From positions 1-64,000 of the forward strand of contig JAFRQK010000007.1 of assembly GCA_017428635.1 (NCBI GenBank): DNA of 64,000 nt. The letters are read 5' to 3'. The number at the start of each line of letters is the position of its first letter. Positions within the stretch are counted from its first letter, which is position 1. The notes beneath the pieces are model-generated. The model was not told the origin of the DNA, made no database searches, and was given only the letters and a program-made list of their open reading frames with translations. The translations under genes were made by a program, and so were the position numbers. Below, piece after piece: positions 7,678 to 15,889 of this stretch. The stretch comes from Clostridia bacterium. GTDB taxonomy: Bacteria > Bacillota > Clostridia > Oscillospirales > CAG-272.

Positions 7678-8477
7678 TTTAGTACCTCGTCATAAGAAAG
7701 GTTTGTCCCGATGAACGGGACTTCCGCGAAAGCGCGCGGATCGCGTCTGATAAACCAATCTATGTAGCTCTCAAAGCACCTCGCGACGTACGCGTATCCC
7801 ATCGGGTTGAAATGGCTTCCCGTGTAGATGAGTTCGCGGATCGCGTCGTTCTGCACGGGGAAATACTCGCACAGGTCGATGACGTACGCATGAGAGTACA
7901 GTTTCGTAAGTTCGACGAGCAGATCGCGGTGCGCCTCGACGGTCGGATTCCAGCATCCCTCGCACTCCTGATGGGGCATCGAGACGAGGAACAGCCGGCA
8001 GCGCGGGGATACCGCTTTCAGCCGCGAGAGCAGCTTTCCCATATATCCCGCGAAGTTCGCGGCGTTTTTGCCCGGGTCGTCCGGGTGAACGTCGTCGATC
8101 GAGCCGAGGGCTCCGCCTTTGGTGAACAGATCGTTCACTCCGAGCGCGATTATATACGCCTGACACGCGTTTTCGGGAGCGAAAAAGCGTTTCGAGTCGG
8201 CGTACGAGGTCACGAACTCCTCGGCGGTCATCAGATCCCGTCCCATGTTGACGATCTCGCAGCCGACGTCGCGGCCGATGAAGGAGCCCCACGAATAATC
8301 GTACATATCGTGGAAGCCCGTCGAGCCGTCGTCTCTTTTCGATTCGAATTCGCCCGCAGAAAGCGAGTCGCCGATACAGCCGATTTTTCGAAAGATCGAG
8401 GTAAACCCTCCGCCCGGGGCGAGTCTTTCGAGCGGTTTTTCGCCGGGATCGAATTTATACAGTTCTTCCGGTCTCAT
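7674..8477 (-). CDS. SGNH/GDSL-family hydrolase, copy 2
   Basis: 267 aa, closely similar to its downstream neighbour over its full length: both begin MRPE(D/E)LYKFDP and end with FAEVPFIGT near the C terminus. GDSLS, GVND and TGSHFNPMG supply the Ser, Gly/Asn and His blocks. The start at 8477 is preferred over a longer frame to 8657 because the extension is the antisense-like overlap with the topoisomerase gene and the paralogue starts at the equivalent residue. It begins 8 bases after the topoisomerase stop, so the three genes are probably one transcript. Confidence 0.82.
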   Translation of the reverse strand: MRPEELYKFDPGEKPLERLAPGGGFTSIFRKIGCIGDSLSAGEFESKRDDGSTGFHDMYDYSWGSFIGRDVGCEIVNMGRDLMTAEEFVTSYADSKRFFAPENACQAYIIALGVNDLFTKGGALGSIDDVHPDDPGKNAANFAGYMGKLLSRLKAVSPRCRLFLVSMPHQECEGCWNPTVEAHRDLLVELTKLYSHAYVIDLCEYFPVQNDAIRELIYTGSHFNPMGYAYVARCFESYIDWFIRRDPRAFAEVPFIGTNLSYDEVLK

Positions 8478-8485
8478 ATATTCCG

Positions 8486-10492
8486 TCAATACGCGTCGAC
8501 GTCGCTCATGTATTCCGATCCGTGAGCGGCGATGAATTCTTTTCTTGCGGGGAGATCGTCCCCGAGGAGTGTCTCGAAAATATACGCGGTCGCCTCCGCG
8601 TCCGCTTTCGATACGCGGATGAGGCGTCTCGTCTCGGGGTTCATCGTCGTCTCCCACATCATATCGGGCTCGTTTTCGCCGAGTCCCTTCGAGCGCTGGA
8701 GCGTGTATTTCGTTCCCGCTTCCTCGAGCCCGCGGACGATTTCCGCTTTTTCGGGCTCGTTGTATGCGAAGAGGGACTTGTCCTTCACCTTGATCTCGTA
8801 AAGGGGCGATTCGGCGATATAAACTCTCCCCTCCGTGATAAGCGTCGGGAGAAGGCGGTAGAACATCGTCAGGATCAGCGTGCGGATCTGGAAACCGTCC
8901 TCGTCCGCGTCGGTGCAGATTATGATCTTAGCCCAGCGGAGGGCGGAGAGATCGAATTCGACCAGATTTCCCTTGACCTTGCCCGACAGCTCCACGCCGC
9001 ACCCGAGGATGCGGAGAAGGTCGACGATTATGTCGCTCTTGAAGATCGTGTCGTACGTCGCTTTGAGGCAGTTCAGCGTCTTTCCGCGGACCGGAATGAT
9101 CGCCTGAAAGTCGGCGTCGCGTCCGAGTTTGCAGGACGTCAGCGCGGAGTCGCCCTCGACGATATAAAGTTCTCGTTTTTCAGGGTCTTTCGAGTTGCAC
9201 GAAACGAATTTTTCGATCCTGTTCACGCCCTCCGTCGAGCCGGAGAGTTTCTTTTTGAGGTTGATCCTCGCCGATTCCGCCTGTTCGCGGGATCTTTTGT
9301 TGATGAGGATCTGGTTGAGGAAGCGATCGGTGTCCGCGGGATTCTCGAGGAAGTATATCTCGAGCTGCTCCTTGAGGAAGTTCGTCATCGCCTCGGCGAT
9401 GAACGAGTTGGTGATCGCCTTTTTCGTCTGGTTCGCGTACGACGTCTGCGTCGACACGCTGTTGCTGACGAGGATCAGACAGTCCTCGATGTCGCCGAAA
9501 GTGATCTTGCTCTCGTTTTTGTTGTACTTGCCCGCCGCGCGGAGTTTTTTGTCCACGGCGTAGGTGAACGCCGCGCGCACCGCCTTGTCCGGCGAGCCGC
9601 CGTGTTCGAGGTACGACGCGCAGTGGTAGTATTCGAGCGCCTGGTGCGTTTTCGACATACAGAACGCGATATCGCAGCGGAGCTTGTAGTCGCTCATGTC
9701 CTCGCGGTCGCGCCCCTTCGTCTCGAGGTGCCACTCGGTGATCTTCGTCTCTGCGGAGTCGCCCGCGATCTCGCCGATGTAGTCGACGATGCCGTGCTCG
9801 TAGAAATACTCGGATTCGGTGAATTTACCGTTCTCCTCCTGCCAGCGGAAGATGAAGCGGATGCCCGCGTTGACGACCGCCTGACGGCGGAGCATATCTT
9901 CGTAATACTCTTTCGGAATGTCGATCTCGGTGAAGACCTCAAGGTCAGGCTTCCAGCGCTGGGTCGTTCCGACGCGCCTCTCCTTTTTCTCGAGCGGACG
10001 CACTTTCAACTCGCCCACGGGGTCGCCGCGGCGGAACTCCATCGAGCTGACGTTCTCGCCGTCGTACGAATCGACGAAGAAGTATTCGCTCGAATACTGC
10101 GTCGCGCACGCGCCGAGGCCGTTGAGGCCGAGGGAGAACTCGTAGGCGGAGTCCTCGCTGTTGTTGTCGTACTTTCCGCCCGCGTAGAGTTCGCAGTATA
10201 TGAGTTCCCAGTTATAGCGGTTTTCCGCCTTGTTCCACCCGAGCGGGACGCCGCGCCCGAAGTCCTCGATCTTTATCGATTTGTCGGTGAACGCCGTTAT
10301 GACGATCTTGGAACCGAACCCCTCCCGCGCCTCGTCGACGGAGTTGGAGAGGATCTCGAAGACGGAGTGCTCGCATCCCTCGAGGCCGTCCGATCCGAAG
10401 ATGACTGCGGGTCTTTTTCTGACCCTGTCGGCGCCTTTCAGGGCGGTTATGGACTGGTTGTTATACTGAGCGGACGCACCCTTTTTTGCCAT
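8486..10492 (-). CDS. Type IIA topoisomerase ATPase subunit (GyrB/ParE-like)
   Basis: 668 aa. GHKL ATPase motifs are present: EILSNSVDEA (N box), EDFGRGVP (G1) and GLNGLGACA (G2). A transducer domain follows, then TOPRIM with EGDSA, PVRGKTLN, DADEDG and QRSKGLGE. These place it in the B subunit of gyrase/topoisomerase IV, which powers strand passage by the A subunit. Several positions differ from the canonical sequence, for example DFGRG for DNGRG. The usual partner (GyrA/ParC) is not next to it; the neighbours are DacA-like and SGNH hydrolase genes. Probably the second, ParE-type, B subunit of a clostridial genome. Confidence 0.85.
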   Translation of the reverse strand: MAKKGASAQYNNQSITALKGADRVRKRPAVIFGSDGLEGCEHSVFEILSNSVDEAREGFGSKIVITAFTDKSIKIEDFGRGVPLGWNKAENRYNWELIYCELYAGGKYDNNSEDSAYEFSLGLNGLGACATQYSSEYFFVDSYDGENVSSMEFRRGDPVGELKVRPLEKKERRVGTTQRWKPDLEVFTEIDIPKEYYEDMLRRQAVVNAGIRFIFRWQEENGKFTESEYFYEHGIVDYIGEIAGDSAETKITEWHLETKGRDREDMSDYKLRCDIAFCMSKTHQALEYYHCASYLEHGGSPDKAVRAAFTYAVDKKLRAAGKYNKNESKITFGDIEDCLILVSNSVSTQTSYANQTKKAITNSFIAEAMTNFLKEQLEIYFLENPADTDRFLNQILINKRSREQAESARINLKKKLSGSTEGVNRIEKFVSCNSKDPEKRELYIVEGDSALTSCKLGRDADFQAIIPVRGKTLNCLKATYDTIFKSDIIVDLLRILGCGVELSGKVKGNLVEFDLSALRWAKIIICTDADEDGFQIRTLILTMFYRLLPTLITEGRVYIAESPLYEIKVKDKSLFAYNEPEKAEIVRGLEEAGTKYTLQRSKGLGENEPDMMWETTMNPETRRLIRVSKADAEATAYIFETLLGDDLPARKEFIAAHGSEYMSDVDAY

Positions 10493-10521
10493 ATTTAAAA
10501 TTCCTTTCGGATTCTTTTTCT

Positions 10522-11871
10522 TTATCTGAACCTTCTTCCCCTCGTCGCGGGGACGCGGGAGCGGAGTTTCTTCTGGTTGTAACGCGCTTTGATCAGGACG
10601 TAAAGGAGAGTGAAAACGACGAGGGAAACGACGGTCGCGATAAAGAACGGCCCCTTCGTGAACTCCTTGATCCTTTCCATATTATAGAGCAGCTCGCTTC
10701 TGCTCACGTCGGCCGTCGCGACCAGATCGACCGGCTTTCCGAGAAGCTTGCCGTCGTACATGACCATTACGACGCCAGCCGTCTGTCCGAGTTTAACGGG
10801 CGCTTCAAGGTAGTCGCTCTTCGTGCGGCAGCTTATCGTGACGTCGCGGTCTATATCGACGTCTGCGGGCAGATACGCCGTCAGCGATTCGGCGGGGACG
10901 AGCGTGACGTAGTCGACGGTCTGCGCGAGTTTGACGGGGATCTCGCAGACGACCTGCTTTTTGCTCAGGACCTCGCGGAACCCGTAAGAAGAGAACGCCC
11001 AGTCGAGCAGATCGGCGGTCCCTTTGTAATTGTACATCGTGTCGTTATCGCTCTCGGCGTTCATGACGACGGCGATATTCGTCACGGTACTCTCGGCGTC
11101 GTGAGCGACGGTGACGGCGCAGTAACCGCCCTGCGGGGTCGACCCCGCGTTGAGGCCTACGACGCCCTCATAGTAGTATTCGTCCTTGTAGTATTTGGAC
11201 ACGAGGCAGTTTCTGTTGTAAACGTCGCGCGCCGCGCTGAGATTCGTCGCGTCGACGACGTAGTGACCCGTCGACGTTATCTCGACGAAGCGGTCGAGAG
11301 AACAGGCGTGTTTCGCTATTTTGAGCGTGTCCGACGCCGTCGTGACGGCGGCTTCGTCGTGCATTCCGGTGCAGTTCACGTATTTCGTTTTCCATGCGGC
11401 GAGCTGCTCGGCTTTGTCGTTCATCATCTTGACGAACGCCGCCTCGCTTCCGGCGACGGCGTACGCGAGGATCATCGCGGCGTCGTTCGCGTTGTTGACG
11501 AGCAGACAGTACAGCGCCTGTTCGACGGTGACGACCTCGCCGGGCAAAAATCCGATCGCGTTTCCTCGGACGCTCTCGAGCATCTTATCGGTGACCGTGA
11601 TCTGCTTCTTGAGATCGGGCGAGTTCTCGAGCGCGACGATCCCCGTCATTATCTTGACCGTCGAAGTGGGATAGACCTCCTCTTCGGGGTTCAGCTCGTA
11701 AAGGACGGAGTCGCTCTCGACGTTGTAAAGGCACGCCGATCCGACTTTTTCAAGGGACGGCGGGTCGGGCTCCGCATGAGCGGCAAAAGAAAGCAGCGGG
11801 ATCAGAACGACCGCCGACAGAAAAAAGGAAACCGCGCGGCGTACGCGATCTCTTGTATTATTCCTCGCCAT
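10522..11871 (-). CDS. DacA/DacF-like serine peptidase family S11 protein with altered motifs
   Basis: 449 aa. A signal peptide (about residues 1-33, ending AHAE) is followed by the S11 D-alanyl-D-alanine carboxypeptidase domain, a beta domain and a C-terminal membrane helix near 415-435. The SxxK motif is intact (Ser70-Thr-Val-Lys73). SxN is replaced by Asn127-Ala-Asn129, and KTG by Asn241-Ala-Gly243. Canonical members trim the terminal D-Ala of peptidoglycan stem peptides outside the membrane; activity of this one is uncertain. The start at 11871 has AAAGGAG upstream; an alternative ATG at 11898 overlaps the ribF stop (ATGA) but lacks its own ribosome site. Confidence 0.8.
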   Translation of the reverse strand: MARNNTRDRVRRAVSFFLSAVVLIPLLSFAAHAEPDPPSLEKVGSACLYNVESDSVLYELNPEEEVYPTSTVKIMTGIVALENSPDLKKQITVTDKMLESVRGNAIGFLPGEVVTVEQALYCLLVNNANDAAMILAYAVAGSEAAFVKMMNDKAEQLAAWKTKYVNCTGMHDEAAVTTASDTLKIAKHACSLDRFVEITSTGHYVVDATNLSAARDVYNRNCLVSKYYKDEYYYEGVVGLNAGSTPQGGYCAVTVAHDAESTVTNIAVVMNAESDNDTMYNYKGTADLLDWAFSSYGFREVLSKKQVVCEIPVKLAQTVDYVTLVPAESLTAYLPADVDIDRDVTISCRTKSDYLEAPVKLGQTAGVVMVMYDGKLLGKPVDLVATADVSRSELLYNMERIKEFTKGPFFIATVVSLVVFTLLYVLIKARYNQKKLRSRVPATRGRRFR

Positions 11872-11894
11872 GGCGCGGATCTCCTTTCGTTTTT

Positions 11895-12872
11895 TCATAA
11901 TTCACGCGTGCTGAAATATTCGGTCGCGGAACGCTCGTCCGCGCGTATCCGATCCTTCAGTTCTTCAACGGAGGAGAACTTGATCTCCTCTCTCAGTTTC
12001 CGGCACAGATCGACGCGGAGCGTCTTTCCGTAAAGATCGCCGTCGTAACCGATCACGTGCGTCTCCATGACCTCTCTGCCGATTATTTCCTCGTCCGGCA
12101 GGGCGTAGTCGGGGTTTTCCTCGCGGAAAGCGGCGAGTTCTTCGCGCCCGAGCGTCGGGCAGACGCCGATATTGAGCACGCCCGGGAAACGCCGCACCGC
12201 GCCGTCCTCTTCAAACGAGGCGCGGCAGACGTATACCCCGCGGGCGGGAGTGACGAGAGATTTCGGGATTATCTGGTTCGCGGTCGGAAAGCCGAGACGG
12301 CGGCCGAGCATTTTCCCTCTGACGACCGGGAGGCTGTAAAAATGCTCCCTTCCGAGAAGGCGCGCGGCGTCTTCGACCTCGCCGGAGGCGATCAGAACTC
12401 TGATCGCGGACGACGAGACGGGAACCCCGCCGACGGCGACCGTCGGCGCAACGGTGCACGGTACGCCCGCCGCCCCGCAAAGGCGGCGCAAATCGTCCGA
12501 ATCCCACGCGGCGCCCTTTCCGAAACGGAACGACTCGCCTACCACGGCGCGGCTGACGCCGAGGCGGCGGATGAGGACGTCCTCAACGAACCGCTCGCCG
12601 TCCGTATCCCGTATTTCATCGAAATCGGCGGCGGCGGCGTATTCCGCGCCCGCTTCGTGAAGGAGCCGGAAACGCGCCGCGTCGTCGGTCAGAAGGTCCG
12701 TTCTCGATCCCGAGAAAAAAGTCCAGGCGAAAACGGGCGCGCCGTATCGCGCGGCGATCGCGAACAGTTCGCGGTGACCGGGATGAACGCCGTCGAAGAA
12801 ACCGAGGACCGCGCAAAGTCCCCGGGGGACTTTATCGACCGGACGCAGTTCCGGGAGATGATAAAAGACCAT
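11895..12872 (-). CDS. ribF: Bifunctional riboflavin kinase/FAD synthetase
   Basis: 325 aa, the usual RibF length. N-terminal FMN adenylyltransferase: GFFDGVHPGHREL near 24-36 (nucleotidyltransferase HxGH) and VSSSAIR near 152-158. C-terminal riboflavin kinase: GRRLGFPTAN with the conserved PTAN. It converts riboflavin to FMN and then FAD in the cytoplasm, supplying the flavoproteins in this window. It lies 7 bases after the IreB-family gene and leads directly into the DacA-like gene. Confidence 0.92.
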   Translation of the reverse strand: MVFYHLPELRPVDKVPRGLCAVLGFFDGVHPGHRELFAIAARYGAPVFAWTFFSGSRTDLLTDDAARFRLLHEAGAEYAAAADFDEIRDTDGERFVEDVLIRRLGVSRAVVGESFRFGKGAAWDSDDLRRLCGAAGVPCTVAPTVAVGGVPVSSSAIRVLIASGEVEDAARLLGREHFYSLPVVRGKMLGRRLGFPTANQIIPKSLVTPARGVYVCRASFEEDGAVRRFPGVLNIGVCPTLGREELAAFREENPDYALPDEEIIGREVMETHVIGYDGDLYGKTLRVDLCRKLREEIKFSSVEELKDRIRADERSATEYFSTREL

Positions 12873-12879
12873 CAGTTCC

Positions 12880-13143
12880 TCAGATGTCGAGATATTCCTT
12901 GAGAAGAGCGAACATAAGATCGTCTCTGTCGATCTTGCTCATGATCGCGCGGGCGTTCTTGTGGTTGGTGATATAGGTCGGGTCCTCCGTCAGGATATAA
13001 CCCACGATCTGAACGAGGGGGTTGTATCCGCGTTCGCTCAGCGCGTCGTAGACGGCGCGGAGCATCGCGTGACGTTCGCGCTCGCGTTCGTCTTCGCGGA
13101 GAGAAAAGGTGATCGTCTTGTCTTTTTCGGTTCTGGGATTCAT
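12880..13143 (-). CDS. IreB-family regulatory phosphoprotein (UPF0297)
   Basis: 87 aa. The sequence matches the UPF0297/IreB family: TITFSLRED near the N terminus, YNPLVQIVGYILTEDPTYIT in the centre, and a KIDRDDL...LLKEYL end. In Enterococcus IreB is phosphorylated by the PASTA kinase IreK and affects cell-wall stress resistance. The family is often found beside ruvX and a DUF1292 gene; here the DUF1292 protein is far away at 57781. Start at 13143 with GGTGAT upstream; a TATAAT-like box at 13173-13178 lies too close to the alternative start at 13170. Confidence 0.85.
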   Translation of the reverse strand: MNPRTEKDKTITFSLREDERERERHAMLRAVYDALSERGYNPLVQIVGYILTEDPTYITNHKNARAIMSKIDRDDLMFALLKEYLDI

Positions 13144-13213
13144 GATATCACCGTTCCTTTCTTTTTTCATATATTATATGACGAACCGCACTTATAATTA
13201 AGCGGTCCCGGTT

Positions 13214-15817
13214 TCATCTGAATTCTGTCAGGCCGTCTTCGAGCAGCAGTTTTTTGCGCGTTATCGTATGATATCCCGCCGTCCCCTCGACCGAGAAGTC
13301 GCGCTCGATCGCGCGGGCTATCAGTTCCGGGTTGAGGTACGAGGAATCGGACGCGCCGGTCACCGCCTTGACGGTCAGAACGCCCGCGTCGATTTTGGCC
13401 GACAGCGATTTTATAAGCGGGGATATATCGGTATCCCGCTCGCCGCTCTTCGATCTCTTCGTCACGATCACGGGACCGCGGAAGAGATCTTCGATCTTCT
13501 CCGGAAGATCGGGGGCGAGGGCGCATGAGAAGAACGAGAGCTCGTTTTCCGCCCACTTTATCTCCGTGAGTTTCCGCTCTTTCGTGTAGACCTCGAGGAT
13601 CTCTATTCCCGGCGGGACGGCGGCGGAAAGTCGGTTTTTGATCTCTTCGTCGCTCATCTCCTCGACGATCTTTATATCGAGCACTTCTCTCTCCCCGGCG
13701 CAGCCGACGGAGAGGGACGATGCGAAAACGAGGCGCGGTATCGGGTTGAAGCCCTCGCTGAACCAGACCGGGATCCCCGATCTTCTTATAGCGCGGGTCA
13801 TCGTCTTGGCGAGGTCGAGGTGCGATACGTAAAGCGTCGCGCCGCCCTTCGCAAAACGGATCCTGACTGATCTTACGGGATCGAGGTGAACGTTTTCCTC
13901 CTTCGCGCGGCGCGGTACCGGCGCGCCGGTGACGATGTCCTCGGCGTTGACGCCGCCCGCGTGACCCGGGCACCAGCGGCAGTATTCCGCGGGGACGAGA
14001 CCGTTCGCTCCGCACCCGGAGCACTTCTCGCGGCAGGACGGCGTCGTCGCGGCTTCATACGCTTTATGGCGTTCTCTCAGCAAAAACGATTTGTCGACGC
14101 CCGATCCGATCATATCCCACGGGAGCAGTTCTCCGTCCGGGATCGTGCGGCAGGCGTAGAACGCGGGGTCGAGCGAGCAGTCGCGGAAGACTTCCATCCA
14201 TCCGTCGAAGTCGAAAAACTCGTCCCACGCGTCGAATTTGTGACCGCGCTCCACCGCCTCCTCGATCGCGTCCGCGAGACGGCGGTCGCCGCGCGCGAAG
14301 ACCGCCTCGATATGGGAGACCTTCGCGTCGTGGTAGTTGTACCTCACCTTTCTGTCGGTGATCTTCGAAAGCAGGAATCTCTGCTTTTCTTCAAGTTCTT
14401 CAAACGTGTTCTGTCCTTCCCACTGGAACGGGGTGTGCGGCTTCGGTATGAAGCACGCCACGGAGAGCGTGACCTGGGGCTGCTGTCTTCTGTTTCTGTT
14501 CTCGCAGCGGTAGTATTTGTCGACCACCTTGTGAGCGAGCTCGGCGATGCCGGCGATATCGTCGTACGTCTCGCCGGGCAGACCGTTCATGAAGTACAGT
14601 TTTATCTTGCTCTTTCCGGCGTTGTAGGCGACGCCGGCGGCAGTCAGTATCTCTTCCTCGGTGACGTTCTTGTTTATAACGTCGCGCAGACGCTGAGACC
14701 CCGCCTCGGGGGCGAAGGTCACCGCGCTCGTTCTCACCGAGGACACCTTTTCCATCAGTTCGGGGGTGAAGCTGTCGGCGCGGAGCGACGGCAGGGAGAG
14801 GTTTATCTTCTCCTCATCCGTCCACGTGAGCAGGCGGTCGGTCAGCGTTCCGATCTTCGAGTAGTCGCTGATCGAGAGAGACGAGAGAGAGATCTCGTCG
14901 TATCCGCTCCACGCGCACATCGCTTTTGCCTGCTCCGAGAGGACCTCGGGAGACCTTTCGCGAACGGGACGGCAGACGAACCCCGCCTGACAGAAACGGC
15001 ATCCGCGGATACACCCGCGGAAGACCTCGAGGGTCACTCTGTCGTGGACCGTCTCGACGAACGGCATGACCGGCTCGAGCGGAGCGCGCGCCGTATCGAG
15101 ATCGGCGATCACGCGCTTCATGACCGTCCTCGGGACGTCGGGGAAAAGCGGCTCGAACGAGGACAGAGTGCCGTCTTCGTTATACGACGGTTCGTAGAGC
15201 GACGGCACGTAGAAACCTTCGAGTTCCGTCGCAGCCGCGAAAAGAAATTTTTCCTTCGTGTACGACCCGTCGTCCTTCATCCGCAGATAAAGGGCGGCGA
15301 GTTCGGGAAGCGCCTCTTCTCCTTCGCCGATCGAAAAGATATCGACGAACGGAGCCATAGGCTCGGGGTTGTACGAGCAGGGACCGCCCGCGATTATCAC
15401 GGGGCAGTCCTCGCCTCTGTCACGCGAGCGGAGCGGTATCCCCGCGAGGCGCATCATATTAAGCACGTTCGTGTAGCAGAGCTCGTACTGCATCGTGAAC
15501 GCGACGATATCGAAATCTCCGACCGCGTCGCCGCTGTCGAGGGTGAAGAGCGGGACGCCCGCCTCCCTCATTTTCTCTTCCATATCGGGCCACGGGGCGT
15601 AAACGCGCTCGCAGAGCACGCGGTCCATATCGTTCAGGACCGCGCACAGGATCCTCATGCCGAGATTGGACATTCCGATCTCATAGCTGTCCGGGAAACA
15701 GAACGCCACGCGAAGATCGACGGCGTCCCTGTCCTTGAGGACGGCGCCTCTCTCTCCGCCGGTGTACCTGCCGGGGCGCGAGACGGACGATATGAACTTT
15801 TTGACGTCTTCTCTCAT
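13214..15817 (-). CDS. Radical SAM protein fused to DUF2344
   Basis: 867 aa. The N-terminal two thirds match the TIGR03960 type: a B12-binding-like region, then radical SAM with Cys269, Cys273 and Cys276 (CIRGCRFC). Next comes a Cys-rich linker (CREKCSGCG, CRWCPGH) and then a TIGR03936/DUF2344 domain from about residue 650 (VRIRFAKGG, FSEGFNPIPRLVFA). This fused arrangement is common in Clostridia. Its substrate is not established, although in many genomes it sits with ribosomal-protein or RNase E/G genes, suggesting RNA or translation. The start has GGGAGCCC-rich sequence rather than a strong Shine-Dalgarno. Confidence 0.85.
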   Translation of the reverse strand: MREDVKKFISSVSRPGRYTGGERGAVLKDRDAVDLRVAFCFPDSYEIGMSNLGMRILCAVLNDMDRVLCERVYAPWPDMEEKMREAGVPLFTLDSGDAVGDFDIVAFTMQYELCYTNVLNMMRLAGIPLRSRDRGEDCPVIIAGGPCSYNPEPMAPFVDIFSIGEGEEALPELAALYLRMKDDGSYTKEKFLFAAATELEGFYVPSLYEPSYNEDGTLSSFEPLFPDVPRTVMKRVIADLDTARAPLEPVMPFVETVHDRVTLEVFRGCIRGCRFCQAGFVCRPVRERSPEVLSEQAKAMCAWSGYDEISLSSLSISDYSKIGTLTDRLLTWTDEEKINLSLPSLRADSFTPELMEKVSSVRTSAVTFAPEAGSQRLRDVINKNVTEEEILTAAGVAYNAGKSKIKLYFMNGLPGETYDDIAGIAELAHKVVDKYYRCENRNRRQQPQVTLSVACFIPKPHTPFQWEGQNTFEELEEKQRFLLSKITDRKVRYNYHDAKVSHIEAVFARGDRRLADAIEEAVERGHKFDAWDEFFDFDGWMEVFRDCSLDPAFYACRTIPDGELLPWDMIGSGVDKSFLLRERHKAYEAATTPSCREKCSGCGANGLVPAEYCRWCPGHAGGVNAEDIVTGAPVPRRAKEENVHLDPVRSVRIRFAKGGATLYVSHLDLAKTMTRAIRRSGIPVWFSEGFNPIPRLVFASSLSVGCAGEREVLDIKIVEEMSDEEIKNRLSAAVPPGIEILEVYTKERKLTEIKWAENELSFFSCALAPDLPEKIEDLFRGPVIVTKRSKSGERDTDISPLIKSLSAKIDAGVLTVKAVTGASDSSYLNPELIARAIERDFSVEGTAGYHTITRKKLLLEDGLTEFR

Positions 15818-15889
15818 AAGGGCTCCCGCTTTTCTGAATGGCCTAAACTACGGGGAGAAACCCGTGCGCCGGATCTCTCCCCTTTCTTT

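Noticed and set aside
8522..10498. A 658-codon plus-strand frame opposite the topoisomerase gene
   Set aside because: Antisense shadow of a clear GyrB/ParE-like gene; low-complexity charged product, no ribosome site.
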